A stretch of 33,347 nt of DNA from Peptoniphilaceae bacterium (GCA_028726605.1 JAQYPV010000010.1:1-33347); one strand, 5' to 3'; shown: positions 15,089-24,047, counted from the first letter of the stretch. Notes: generated by a model not told the origin, from the letters alone. Numbers and translations are program-made.

Positions 15089-15421
15089 TTATTCCCCTTT
15101 CAAATCAGACATAGCATTCAATAAGTTTTCCCATTCATTATTCATAGCTTCCAGATATTCCTTGCCCTCTGGCGTTAATGAATAGTATTTTCGTGGTGGT
15201 AAACCCTCTGCTGACTCTTGCCAAGTAGATTGTAGATAATTCTCCTTTTGCAATCGTCTCAACAAAGGATATACTGTACTTTCAGTGGAAGCGATAATAG
15301 GATACTTACTCAATTCCTGTAAAATCTCATATCCGTAATATACTTTCTTATTCAACATGAGCAAAATACAGTATTCCAACGTACCACGGACGATCTGTGA
15401 TTTCCATTTGTCTAAGTTCAT
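15089..15421 (-). CDS. PadR-family transcriptional regulator
   Basis: 110 aa from ATG 15421, which has GAGGTG six bases upstream; a GTG nine bases earlier is less likely. It shows the PadR winged helix: IVRGTLEYCILLMLNKKVYYGYEI, then STVYPLLRRLQKENYL, then LPPRKYYSLTPEGKEYL, with a short dimerisation helix. It forms an operon with the DUF1700 gene. PadR proteins usually repress their own operon. Several AGTAC/GTACT half-sites overlap the promoter just upstream and are the likely operator. Confidence 0.92.
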   Translation of the reverse strand: MNLDKWKSQIVRGTLEYCILLMLNKKVYYGYEILQELSKYPIIASTESTVYPLLRRLQKENYLQSTWQESAEGLPPRKYYSLTPEGKEYLEAMNNEWENLLNAMSDLKGE

Positions 15422-15451
15422 GCTGTTCACCTCGCTAATGTTTTATTGACG

Positions 15452-15485
15452 AGTACATCGTACTACACAGTACCTAATTTATCAA
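15452..15485 (-). promoter_or_regulatory. padR promoter with palindromic operator
   Basis: On the minus strand TTGATA (15480-15485) and TACGAT (15457-15462) are 17 bp apart. AGTAC-ATC-GTACT (15452-15464) is a perfect palindrome over the -10, and a further AGTAC lies at 15469-15473. This fits autorepression by PadR. Confidence 0.6.
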
Positions 15486-15562
15486 TAGTATATTTGGATG
15501 AAACAACATTACTTTTGAAAGGGTATATCACTTGTTTTTTTGATATCCTATTTTTCGTATCA

Positions 15563-15617
15563 ACCCCTTTCTGGATATGGAAAAAGCGGTCAATCGTAAA
15601 GACCAACCGCTTGTATA
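15563..15617. repeat. 55-bp direct repeat, right copy
   Basis: The second copy of the repeat at 14453-14507 (one mismatch), in the same orientation, 1110 bp away. It lies upstream of the padR promoter and belongs to no gene. The 83 bp that follow, up to the Na/Pi gene, show nothing clear. Confidence 0.85.
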
Positions 15618-15700
15618 GAGATAAAAACTAACCTTATCAGTTATCTTTTAGTGGATATCCCTTAATACGATTTCCTATACGCTTTTTCAACCGCATTATT

Positions 15701-17317
15701 TCACCCCATCAACTTCCCATTGGCGTGGGCCAGGTCTGAGATTTCCATCAGGTGGTACGTGATGCGCTCGACCCACGAGAGCAGGCCGTTGTATAAGAGG
15801 CCGCCTTGCGCCGTACACATGCCGTCGACAGTGCGCTGTACGTGGCGATCGTGCGCATTGTGAAGCGTAAGCTCCACCACCTCTTCACGCGCCTTTACCG
15901 AGATGCGATCCCCTTCATTTTTCATCTGTTCATCCAACGACCGCGCTAACGCCCCCACCTGCTGGCGGATACTCTCCAGTTCCTCCTGAGCGAACGAACT
16001 GAACGGGTTTTCCTGCACATACCGATCTTCCGACAATTTCAGGATCTGCTCCAGATAGTCCGAAATGCGCTCGAAATTGGACAGCGCGCTAATGTAATTG
16101 GTCACCACTTTCGAATCTTTTTTGTTCAGACGACGCGTGATGAGTTTGACCGACACTTGGTTGAGTTCCTTGATGAGATACTTGAGCGTGGAGAGATTCT
16201 CCCGCACAGCCACGGCGCGCTCCGGATCGTACTCCCGCACATTCGCCAGACTCTCTTCCACCGCATGCGACACGATGTCCGCCATCCGAGACATCTCCCG
16301 ACGGATGTTGGCCAACATGACGACATTGTCGCTGAACGTGTTGACGTTGACGAACTTGAGCTTCCGCTCCACAAACGCCGCATCCTCGCCCTGAATCATG
16401 ATGTTGGCGATGCGCGCCAGGTACTTCGTAAACGGCAGCATCACGAGCGTCGTCGAGATGTTGAACGTGGTGTGCAAGAAGGCGATCTGCGCCGCCGGCT
16501 GATTCGGGGCGAGCTGCACGAAGAAGTCCTGAACCGGCAAAAAGAGGGCCACGATCAGGAAGAGCACCGTGCCAAAGACGTTGAAGAGCACGTGGCAGAG
16601 CGCTGCCCGCTTCGCATTCTTATTTGATCCGATGGACGCCAGCACCGACGTGATGCAGGTGCCGATGTTCTGCCCGAGCACGATGTAGAAGCTCGTGGAA
16701 AACGGCACAAGCCCCTGGCGCGCCAGCGTCTGCAGAATGCCGACAGACGCCGAAGAACTCTGAATGAGCGCCGTAAACAACATGCCCACAATGACCGCCA
16801 AAAGCGGCGACGACAGTTGCTGAATGGCGTCGATGAAGGTCTGCGACTCGCGCAGTGGAACCATGGCATCCGACATGAACTGCAAACCCATGAAGAGCAG
16901 GCCCAAGCCGAAAATGACCTTCGACCAGTACTTCATCTTGGTCTTGCGGCGCATGGACAAGAGCAGCCCCGCGAAGGCGATGAGCGGCGCGAATTTCATG
17001 ATATCCAGGGCGATGAAGAGCCCCGTCACCGTCGTTCCGATGTTCGCGCCCATGATGACGTTGATAGCCTGGGACAGGTTCATAAGACTGGAGTTGACGA
17101 AGCCCACCACCATGACCGTCGTGGCTGACGAACTCTGAATGATGGCCGTCACCAAAAAGCCGATGAAGATGCCGAGGAAGCGATTGGTCGTGAGTTTATG
17201 CAAGATTTCCTGCATTTTGGAGCCGGCGACCAGCTCCAACCCCTCGCCCATCAGCCCCATGCCGTAGAGGAAGAGTGCCACGCCCCCCAAAAGACTGAAA
17301 ACATGCCAAATGTCCAT
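15701..17317 (-). CDS. Na+/phosphate cotransporter with PhoU-like C-terminal domain (NptA/YqeW-type)
   Basis: 538 aa. The first about 310 residues are membrane-embedded and contain the two inverted family repeats with QSSSAT (residues 61-66) and QSSSAS (186-191), which line the Na+/Pi site. Residues about 340-535 are a soluble helical PhoU-like domain (MADIVSHAVEESLANVREYD and so on). The family imports inorganic phosphate with sodium. ATG 17317 follows AAGGGAG. It is transcribed alone. A PHO-box-like repeat and a TATAAT lie upstream, so it may belong to the same phosphate-starvation regulon as the pst operon in this window. Confidence 0.9.
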   Translation of the reverse strand: MDIWHVFSLLGGVALFLYGMGLMGEGLELVAGSKMQEILHKLTTNRFLGIFIGFLVTAIIQSSSATTVMVVGFVNSSLMNLSQAINVIMGANIGTTVTGLFIALDIMKFAPLIAFAGLLLSMRRKTKMKYWSKVIFGLGLLFMGLQFMSDAMVPLRESQTFIDAIQQLSSPLLAVIVGMLFTALIQSSSASVGILQTLARQGLVPFSTSFYIVLGQNIGTCITSVLASIGSNKNAKRAALCHVLFNVFGTVLFLIVALFLPVQDFFVQLAPNQPAAQIAFLHTTFNISTTLVMLPFTKYLARIANIMIQGEDAAFVERKLKFVNVNTFSDNVVMLANIRREMSRMADIVSHAVEESLANVREYDPERAVAVRENLSTLKYLIKELNQVSVKLITRRLNKKDSKVVTNYISALSNFERISDYLEQILKLSEDRYVQENPFSSFAQEELESIRQQVGALARSLDEQMKNEGDRISVKAREEVVELTLHNAHDRHVQRTVDGMCTAQGGLLYNGLLSWVERITYHLMEISDLAHANGKLMG

Positions 17318-17437
17318 AAAACTCCCTTGTCGTTTTCGGTTGTGCCCAAGTCCGTGCGCTCCGCTCGCTTACTCCGAAGAGGTCCTTCGCGGCGTCCGGC
17401 ACGTCTGTGCGACGTTTTTCGTCACAATTGCCACACT

Positions 17438-17467
17438 TATTATAATAGATTTAACATCGATTTTACG
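17438..17467 (-). promoter_or_regulatory. Candidate PHO box and -10 upstream of the Na/Pi transporter
   Basis: TTAACA (17451-17456) and TTTACG (17462-17467) are direct half-sites with an 11-bp period on the plus strand, as in Gram-positive PhoP boxes. A minus-strand TATAAT lies at 17438-17443, so the box would sit near -20 to -37. The gap 17318-17565 also serves the divergent M20 gene. Confidence 0.45.
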
Positions 17468-17565
17468 TATCGCCTCGCCTTTTTTTCGCCTCTGCGCCAG
17501 ATGAAGACGGGTATATTATTACGAGTGAGGCAGACCGCCCACCGGGGAAGCGAACGGAGGCAGAC

Positions 17566-18828
17566 ATGAACCGAGAAGAACGAATTCAGATCTTTCAAGA
17601 TTTTATCCGCATCAAGACGGAGAACGACAACGAGCGGGAGCTCGCCCTCTACATCCAGAAACTGCTGGAGGCGCACGACATCGCCTCGAAATTAGTGACG
17701 TTCCGCGAAGGCCGCGACAGCCTCATTGCGGAGATTCAGAACGGCGAAGGCAAGACCCTTGCCATTTCCGGCCACATGGACGTGGTCGATGCCGGGGATC
17801 CGTCCGCATGGACGCACGACCCGTACGCGGCCGACATCGAGGATGACATCCTCTGGGGCCGCGGTGCCTCCGACATGAAGTCCGGCTTGGCGGCGCTCGT
17901 CATCGCCTTCATCGAGACGAAAGAGCGCGGGAACTTCAAGGGCACCATTCGACTCATCGCAACGGTGGGCGAAGAAGTGGGCGAACTGGGCGCCGGACAG
18001 CTCACGAAGGAAGGGTACATGGAAGGCGTCGATGGCCTTTTGATCGGCGAACCGTGCAACCTCGGCGTGGTCTACGCGCACAAGGGGTCGCTCAACTACA
18101 AGGTGATCTCCAAAGGCATGGCCGCCCACTCGTCCGCGCCGGAGATCGGCGTGAACGCCGTGGAGAACCTGTCCGCAGCGGTGACGGCGATTAAAAAACG
18201 CGCGGCAGAGTGGAAAGAGGCCGTCCACAGCGACATCTTCGGGCAGATGGACCACAGCATCACGGTCATCAAGGGCGGCACACAGGTCAACTCCATTCCG
18301 GATTACGCCGAATTCCAGGCCAATGTGCGCACCATTCCCGAGAAGCCCAACGCAGAAATTCTCAAAGAGATTCAAGAGATTCTGGACGAGCTGAATGCCC
18401 AAAAGGGCTTCGACCTGACGCTGGAAGTGACGGCCGACCAGCCGCCCATCCAGTCGCATAAAGATTCGGCTCTTATCCAGACCGTCGTCGACGTCGTGAG
18501 CGGCATCCCCTCGTTGGCCCCCAAGGCGGTGGTCGCGTCCATGGCCGAGGCCATGGGCATCCGGGCAGACGCAAAGGATCTGGATCCGATGACCGTGAAG
18601 GTGTCGAAGGACAAGATCGACGCATTGCTCACATTCCGCCCCATCGCCATCCCCGGAACGACGGACGCCGCCCAGTTCCTGCGTGAGAACGCCGACGAAG
18701 TGGACTTTGCCGTCTACGGCCCGGGCATGCCCATGTTGAACCACAAGATCGACGAACGCATGCCGCTGGCGCAGTACTTGGACTTCATCGAGGCCTACAA
18801 CCAGATCTTCGATGCCTATCTGAGCTGA
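17566..18828 (+). CDS. M20-family metallohydrolase (ArgE/DapE-like)
   Basis: 420 aa. The metal-ligand set of M20/ArgE/DapE enzymes is visible: H70 and D72 in ISGHMDVV, D103 in GRGASDMKSG, E136/E137 in VGEEVGELGAGQL, and H393 in NHKIDERM. A lid/dimerisation domain lies between about residues 175 and 290 (HKGSLNYKVISKGMAAHSSA). These enzymes remove acyl groups from amino acids or cleave small peptides using two zinc ions. It could be a desuccinylase, deacetylornithinase or dipeptidase; no lysine or arginine genes are nearby to decide. Nearby peptidases favour peptide/amino-acid use. ATG 17566 has GGAGG eight bases upstream. It ends before the strong terminator at 18856. Confidence 0.87.
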   Translation: MNREERIQIFQDFIRIKTENDNERELALYIQKLLEAHDIASKLVTFREGRDSLIAEIQNGEGKTLAISGHMDVVDAGDPSAWTHDPYAADIEDDILWGRGASDMKSGLAALVIAFIETKERGNFKGTIRLIATVGEEVGELGAGQLTKEGYMEGVDGLLIGEPCNLGVVYAHKGSLNYKVISKGMAAHSSAPEIGVNAVENLSAAVTAIKKRAAEWKEAVHSDIFGQMDHSITVIKGGTQVNSIPDYAEFQANVRTIPEKPNAEILKEIQEILDELNAQKGFDLTLEVTADQPPIQSHKDSALIQTVVDVVSGIPSLAPKAVVASMAEAMGIRADAKDLDPMTVKVSKDKIDALLTFRPIAIPGTTDAAQFLRENADEVDFAVYGPGMPMLNHKIDERMPLAQYLDFIEAYNQIFDAYLS

Positions 18829-18855
18829 CGAACGCGACGCATTGCACTCGATCTC

Positions 18856-18891
18856 AAAAAGTGGTGTGACCCCACGGTCGCACCACTTTTT
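18856..18891. terminator. Bidirectional terminator between the M20 gene and pepF
   Basis: AAAAAGTGGTGTGACC pairs with GGTCGCACCACTTTTT (one mismatch) around a 3-4 base loop. The A-run and T-run on its two sides make it usable by both convergent genes. Confidence 0.88.
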
Positions 18892-18934
18892 CTATTTCAA
18901 TTCGGTTGATCGGCCCTTGCGAAATCCCACATAC

Positions 18935-20782
18935 TTACAGCGCACCGTTTTCGAGCTCCGTCACGAGGCGGTCGATGTAGTCGAACGTGCGGTTCAAGGG
19001 CGTCTCGGTCGTGATGTCGACGCCCGCGAGCGCCGCCAGTTCCACGGGCGCGAGCGAGCCGCCGGCGCGGAGGAAGTCCAGGTACTGCGTCACGCGCGAC
19101 TTGTCTTTCGATGCCGCGCCATTCTCAGCATCGCCCGTGCCCGCAGTCCCTGCCGCGCTGTCCATCAGTCCCAGCGCAATCTGCGTGCCGATGGTGAGGC
19201 TCGCCGAATACGTGTAGGAGTAGAGCCCCGCATAGTAGTGGGACTGGCGCATCCACAAGAGATCTGACGCCGGTTCCACGACCACGCTATCGCCCCAGAA
19301 GGCAGTGAGCACTTCGTGGTAGATGCCGGACAGCGTCTCGGCGTCCAGGGACTTGCCCGCCTCCACGAGGCGATACACCTCGCGCTGGTACGCCGCCTCC
19401 AGGCCGTGCGTCACGAAGTTGTGATAATAGGTCTTGGAGATGATCTGCGAAATGACCCATTGGCGCATCCGCGCATCGTCGCCCGCCTTCTCCAACAGGT
19501 AGTGCTCCATGATGAGCTCATTCGTGGTGGACGGCACTTCCACCATGTACATGGACATGTCGGCATTCAAAATCCCCTGCGCCTGAGACGCAAACACGTT
19601 TGCGCCCACGTGTCCCAACTCGTGCGCCAGCGTCGCGACCTCGTCCATCTTGTGGTTGAAGCTCGTCATCACGTAGGGATGCACGTCGTAGATCGACGCG
19701 GCAAAGGCGCCATTTTCCTTGCCCAAATTCTCCGCATAGTCGATCCAGCGCTCCCCAAAGGCGCGCTCCAGCACCGCGCCGTACTCCGGACCCAGGAGGG
19801 AGAGGCCGTCGCGGATGTACGCCTGGGCGTCGGCAAAGGAAAGCGTCGACACGAACGTCGGGTCCAGCTCGGCTTTCAAGTCAAACGTCGTGATGCGCGC
19901 AAGGCCCAGCTTCTTTTGGAGCAACCGCGCATAGCGACGCATGATGGGCGCCAGTTTCGTCATGATGCCGTCGATCTGACGGTCGTAGAGTTCGCGCGGC
20001 ACCTCCTGCTCCGCCAGCAGCATGTCGATGGCGCTGTCGTAGCCGCGCAGCCGCGCCTCGATGCACTCCCGCTTCACTTGCACATTGTAGACTGCCGCCG
20101 TGCCCTCGGCGTGACGCGCCAATTCCGCGTAAAAGGCCTCCGCCGCCGCCCGGCGCAGCGCCGGATCGGCATCCGTCTCGTAGCGATTTTCAAAAATGGG
20201 ATAGGTCATCTCGTAGGTCTGATCCCCCACGGCAAACGACGGAAACGCGATGTCCTTGAATTTGATGGTGTCGTAGAGGCGCTCCGGTGCATTCAGAATC
20301 GGCGCAAAGGCCGCCAAAGCCTCTTCCGCCGCCGGGTCTAAGAGGTGCGCCTTGCGCTGCAAGATCTTGTCCAAAAAGCGCGCGTGGCCCGGCGCGTTTT
20401 TTTGTGCGGCGGCGATGACGTCGCGGTCCAGGGCGGAGATGGCGTTTTCAAAGAACGCCACCTTTTCTTGCATCTGCGCCATGCGCTGCATGACCGCCGC
20501 TTCAAGACGCGCGCGCTCCGCATTCAACATGTCCACCGACGTCTGGAGCGAAACGTAACTCTCCACGCGCCACCAGCGCGTGAGCAATTCCTCGAAGTCC
20601 GAGAGAGCCGCCGTGAGCGACGAGGCATCGAGAAATCCCGTGTGGTACGCCTCGTGAAACGCTTCCGTGAGTTTCTCGGCTTCGGCCAGAGCGACGAGCA
20701 TCGCGTCGTCACTCGGAAAAATGGGAGACAAATCCCATGTCTCTTCCACGGGCACCTCCGCCCGCCGTAAAATCTTCCGCAT
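18935..20782 (-). CDS. pepF: Oligoendopeptidase F (M3 family)
   Basis: 615 aa, the normal length of PepF. The zinc-binding HELGH is at residues 387-391 (EVATLAHELGH), with the third ligand glutamate in the downstream helix (VEVPSTTNELIMEHYLLE). The N-terminal helical domain (about 1-200) closes over the peptide groove. The late QSHYYAGLYSYTYSASLTIG region is typical. It degrades cytoplasmic peptides of roughly 7-17 residues. ATG 20782 follows AAGGGA. It is divergent from the M29 aminopeptidase, forming a peptide-breakdown pair; together with the M20 gene this fits an amino-acid-fermenting organism (inference). Near the C-terminus an alanine/glycine-rich stretch (MDSAAGTAGTGDAENGAASK) is an unusual low-complexity insert. 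Confidence 0.93.
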   Translation of the reverse strand: MRKILRRAEVPVEETWDLSPIFPSDDAMLVALAEAEKLTEAFHEAYHTGFLDASSLTAALSDFEELLTRWWRVESYVSLQTSVDMLNAERARLEAAVMQRMAQMQEKVAFFENAISALDRDVIAAAQKNAPGHARFLDKILQRKAHLLDPAAEEALAAFAPILNAPERLYDTIKFKDIAFPSFAVGDQTYEMTYPIFENRYETDADPALRRAAAEAFYAELARHAEGTAAVYNVQVKRECIEARLRGYDSAIDMLLAEQEVPRELYDRQIDGIMTKLAPIMRRYARLLQKKLGLARITTFDLKAELDPTFVSTLSFADAQAYIRDGLSLLGPEYGAVLERAFGERWIDYAENLGKENGAFAASIYDVHPYVMTSFNHKMDEVATLAHELGHVGANVFASQAQGILNADMSMYMVEVPSTTNELIMEHYLLEKAGDDARMRQWVISQIISKTYYHNFVTHGLEAAYQREVYRLVEAGKSLDAETLSGIYHEVLTAFWGDSVVVEPASDLLWMRQSHYYAGLYSYTYSASLTIGTQIALGLMDSAAGTAGTGDAENGAASKDKSRVTQYLDFLRAGGSLAPVELAALAGVDITTETPLNRTFDYIDRLVTELENGAL

Positions 20783-20876
20783 CGCAATCCCTTCCTATAT
20801 AATGAATGAGTGATCGTCCGCCACTCACTGTACCACAGCGGATGCGCCCGCGCCAGAACGAAAAGGAGGAGCAAAG

Positions 20877-22112
20877 ATGAATCCCGATTCCAGATTGAAT
20901 GATTATGCACGCCTCGTGATTGAGAAGGGCGCCAACGTCCAACAAGGTGAGCCCGTGTGGATCAACGCCCAAGTGAATGCGGCGCCTTTTGTGCGTCTGC
21001 TGGCCCAGTACGCCTATGAACGCGGCGCCAGCGATGTCGTCGTCAATTGGCGCGACGACGCGCTCTCCCGTCTGCGCTTTGAAAAAGCTCCCATGGAGAC
21101 CCTCGAAACCGTCCCGCAGTGGCTCTACGACCGTTCCGAGTACTACCTCCAAAAGGGCGCGTGCCTCATTTCCGTGCTCTCCGACGACCCGGAACTGCTC
21201 TCCGGCATCGACCCCACGCGCATTCAGCGCGCGTCCATGGCGCACAATCAGAAATTTCAACCCCTGCAACACTACACGATGAACGACGAGAACTCGTGGA
21301 GCATCGTGGCCATTCCGAGCCCCGTCTGGGCGCAGAAAGTCTTCCCCGACATTGAAGATCCGGACGAAGCCGTGGAAAAACTTTGGGCGCTCATCCTGGA
21401 CGTGACGCGCATGAACGAGCCCGACCCCATGAAGGCGTGGGCCGACCACATCGATACGCTGACCGCGCGCGCCCAGAAACTCAACGACCTGAAGCTCACG
21501 GCGCTCCACTACCGCTCCTCGAACGGCACCGACCTCACCGTGAAGCTCCCCAAGGGCCACATCTGGCTCTCCGCGACGTCGGAGAACCGAAACGGTACGA
21601 CATTTTTACCCAACATCCCGACCGAAGAGATCTTCACGATGCCGGACCGCGCGGGCGTCGACGGCACGCTCGTGGCGACGATGCCGCTGGCGTACAACGG
21701 CAACCTGATTCAGGACTTCATCTTACACTTCGAAAACGGCGCCGTCACCTCGTTTGACGCCAAGAAGGGCGGCGAGACGTTAAAGGGCATCTTCGAGGAA
21801 GATCCCAACGCCGTGCGCCTCGGGGAGGTGGCCCTCGTCCCGTACGATTCGCCCATTCAAAACAGCAAGACGCTGTTCTACGAGACCCTGTTCGACGAGA
21901 ACGCGTCCTGCCACTTCGCCTTCGGGGCGTGCTATCCCACCACGATGGAAGGCGGCACGGCCATGTCACCGGAAGAACTCATGGAGAAAGGCGGCAACGA
22001 CTCGCAGATTCACGTGGACTTCATGGTGGGCGCGCCGGATCTCTCCATCGTCGGAACCACGCCCGACGGCGAGGAAATTGACGTCTTCCGCGACGGCAAT
22101 TTTGCCCTGTGA
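20877..22112 (+). CDS. M29-family aminopeptidase (AmpS/PepS-like)
   Basis: 411 aa, standard for M29. The opening YARLVIEKGANVQQGEPVWI and the central NIPTEEIFTMPDR match the family. Probable metal ligands are E in IPTEE, E in RLGEVALV, H and Y in CHFAFG..Y, and H/D in SQIHVDFM. These enzymes remove N-terminal residues from peptides with two cobalt or zinc ions. AAAAGGAGGAGCAAAG precedes ATG 20877. Divergent from pepF with a 94-bp shared upstream region. It converges with the histidine kinase gene at a shared terminator. Confidence 0.93.
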   Translation: MNPDSRLNDYARLVIEKGANVQQGEPVWINAQVNAAPFVRLLAQYAYERGASDVVVNWRDDALSRLRFEKAPMETLETVPQWLYDRSEYYLQKGACLISVLSDDPELLSGIDPTRIQRASMAHNQKFQPLQHYTMNDENSWSIVAIPSPVWAQKVFPDIEDPDEAVEKLWALILDVTRMNEPDPMKAWADHIDTLTARAQKLNDLKLTALHYRSSNGTDLTVKLPKGHIWLSATSENRNGTTFLPNIPTEEIFTMPDRAGVDGTLVATMPLAYNGNLIQDFILHFENGAVTSFDAKKGGETLKGIFEEDPNAVRLGEVALVPYDSPIQNSKTLFYETLFDENASCHFAFGACYPTTMEGGTAMSPEELMEKGGNDSQIHVDFMVGAPDLSIVGTTPDGEEIDVFRDGNFAL

Positions 22113-22160
22113 TGCGCTTTCCCGTGGCCGCGATGCTGGCCTACATCGAAAATCGGTACC

Positions 22161-22196
22161 AAAAAGACGACGCTTAGTCTTCCGCGTCGTCTTTTT
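22161..22196. terminator. Bidirectional terminator overlapping the histidine kinase 3' end
   Basis: AAAAAGACGACGC (22161-22173) pairs perfectly with GCGTCGTCTTTTT (22184-22196) around a 10-base loop that holds the minus-strand stop codon of the kinase. The last kinase codons are therefore one arm of the hairpin. It also ends the M29 transcript. Confidence 0.88.
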
Positions 22197-23292
22197 CTTC
22201 GCTTTCTTTCACTTTTCCGTCTTTGGGAAGCGTGATCGTGAATCGCGAGCCCTCGCCGAGTGCACTCTCCAAGTGGATCGTCCCCCCGTGGGAGGCCACG
22301 GTGTGCTTCACGAGCGAAAGTCCCAGCCCCGTCCCCGAGCCTTCGGAGCGCGTGCGTCCCGGATCCACCACGTAGAAGCGCTCGAACACGCGCTTCTGGT
22401 TCTCCGGCGCGATGCCGATGCCGTCGTCCTCCACCATCATCACGACGTAGTCCTCGTTTTGGCTGAGGCGAATGCGCACGTACCCGCCTTCGGGTTTGGA
22501 GTATTTGATGGCGTTGCTCACGAGGTTGCCTACGACGTCCGTCATCAGCCGACGATTGCCTTGCATGAGGATGGCGTTGCCCGCGCCGTCGCCCCGCACC
22601 TCCACTTCCAAGCGCACATTGCGATGTGCCGCGCTCTGTTGAAAGGTCTCCATCTGCGCGTGCGCAATCTCGTGGAGGTTGATGACTTCGCGTTGGTCGA
22701 AATCGGAGTAACCCGTGTCGAATTTGGAGAGCTGGATGATCTCGTTGATCATGTTCAAGAGCCGGATGCCCTCGCGGTAGATGATGCCGGCAAAGCGGCG
22801 GGTGTCCTCCGGCCCCACCATGCCGCTCTCGATCATCTCCGCGTAGCCGTTGATGGACGTGAGGGGACTCTTCAGTTCGTGGCTCACGTTGGCCGAGAAT
22901 TGTCGGCGCATGTTCTCGTTTTCGCGGACGTTGGCGAGCTGTTGCAAGAATTCCGCGCGTTCCTGGCTGGTCTCCAGAAGCGACGTCAACTCGGCCTCTT
23001 CTTCCGTCGTGGGCGCCTCGTCCGTGAGGCGCCCGGAGAACAGGTTCTTCAGGTAGCGCACCATCACGCGCTGCGGTCGCATGGCTTCTTCGTAAATGCG
23101 ATTCGCAATCACGCGGGCAAAAAAGAGCGAGCACAGAAGCATCAGCAAGGCAGGCGGCACGACGTAGCCGAGGCGCCTGGAAAACGGCATCGCGGGAGTC
23201 ACTTTGGACAGCACGAGAAAATGAACAATGCTTGCGACGAGCATAAAGAGGCAGGCCGCAAGCATGGATTGTCGACGAATCTTTTTCTTCAT
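22174..23292 (-). CDS. phoR: Sensor histidine kinase, PhoR-like
   Basis: 372 aa from ATG 23292, one base after the response-regulator stop and after AAGGGA; the longer in-frame ORF runs into the regulator gene and is not used. Two membrane helices (about 10-29 and 42-62) enclose only a dozen extracellular residues, so there is no real outer sensor domain. A linker follows, then the HisKA phosphoacceptor FSANVSHELKSPLTS with His138. The HATPase domain has the N box (DVVGNLVSNAIKYS), G1 (VEDDGIGIAPENQ) and G2 (EGSGTGLGLSLVKH) boxes. As the last gene of the pst-phoU unit it probably reads phosphate status through the PstSCAB-PhoU complex. Confidence 0.88.
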   Translation of the reverse strand: MKKKIRRQSMLAACLFMLVASIVHFLVLSKVTPAMPFSRRLGYVVPPALLMLLCSLFFARVIANRIYEEAMRPQRVMVRYLKNLFSGRLTDEAPTTEEEAELTSLLETSQERAEFLQQLANVRENENMRRQFSANVSHELKSPLTSINGYAEMIESGMVGPEDTRRFAGIIYREGIRLLNMINEIIQLSKFDTGYSDFDQREVINLHEIAHAQMETFQQSAAHRNVRLEVEVRGDGAGNAILMQGNRRLMTDVVGNLVSNAIKYSKPEGGYVRIRLSQNEDYVVMMVEDDGIGIAPENQKRVFERFYVVDPGRTRSEGSGTGLGLSLVKHTVASHGGTIHLESALGEGSRFTITLPKDGKVKESEEKDDAED

Positions 23293-23293
23293 G

Positions 23294-23974
23294 TCATTCC
23301 CTTGAGAGCTTGTATCCGACGTTGCGCACGGTCTTGATGGCCGCCCCCTGTTCGCCCAGCTTCTGACGGAGCGAGCGGATGTGGACATCGACCGTACGCG
23401 TCTCGCCGGCGTACTCATAGCCCCAGATCTCGTTCATGATGCGGTCGCGCGTGAGCACCACATCCACGTTGTTCATCAAGTAGTAGAGGAGCTCAAATTC
23501 CTTGTACGTCAGCTCCACTTCTTCGCCATCGACCGTCGTCTGGCGCTTCTGCGGGTCGATTTCAATCCCGCGATGGCGCAAGATGGAGCGCTCTTCGGTG
23601 TCGCCGTAGCGGCGCAAGACCGCCTTGACGCGCGATAACAGCTCCATGACGCCAAACGGCTTGGTGACGTAGTCGTCCGCCCCCATGTCCAACCCGCGCA
23701 CTTTGTCGAATTCGCTGGTCTTGGCCGTGAGAATGATGACGGGAATGCCCTTCGTCTCGGCGCGGTTCTTCAAGTGCTCCAAGATCGCGTAGCCGTCCTC
23801 GCCTTCGAGCATGATGTCGAGGATGAACAGGCGCGGCATCGGTTCCATCTCCAGCGCCGCATAGAGGCTCTTGGCGTCTGGAAAACCGGTGGCCTTGTAC
23901 CCATTGTTGTCTAACGCATAGCTGATCAGCTCACGGATGTTCAAGTCGTCTTCGACGATGCAGACCGGCTTCAT
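23294..23974 (-). CDS. phoP: OmpR-family response regulator, PhoB/PhoP-like
   Basis: 226 aa. The receiver domain has the acidic pair VEDD (8-10), the phosphoacceptor Asp53 in LFILDIMLEGED, the T in ILTAKTS and the K in TKPFG. Residues about 130-226 are the winged-helix DNA-binding domain (VELTYKEFELLYYLMNN through RTVDVHIRSLRQKLG). ATG 23974 follows GGGAGAGGTC. It sits between phoU and the kinase, with only one base before the kinase start. It is the likely activator of the PHO-box-like repeats upstream of pstS and the Na/Pi gene. The gene name phoB would serve equally. Confidence 0.9.
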   Translation of the reverse strand: MKPVCIVEDDLNIRELISYALDNNGYKATGFPDAKSLYAALEMEPMPRLFILDIMLEGEDGYAILEHLKNRAETKGIPVIILTAKTSEFDKVRGLDMGADDYVTKPFGVMELLSRVKAVLRRYGDTEERSILRHRGIEIDPQKRQTTVDGEEVELTYKEFELLYYLMNNVDVVLTRDRIMNEIWGYEYAGETRTVDVHIRSLRQKLGEQGAAIKTVRNVGYKLSRE

Positions 23975-24047
23975 GACCTCTCCCTTCCGTTTCCTGCCCC
24001 AACGGGCAGCACGTCAAGCAAAGTCGGGGTTTCCCCCTTCGCCCGCC

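Noticed and set aside
22078-23337. Long plus-strand frame opposite the histidine kinase
   Set aside because: Histidine/arginine/valine-rich shadow of the kinase gene without a start site; the kinase motifs on the other strand are decisive.
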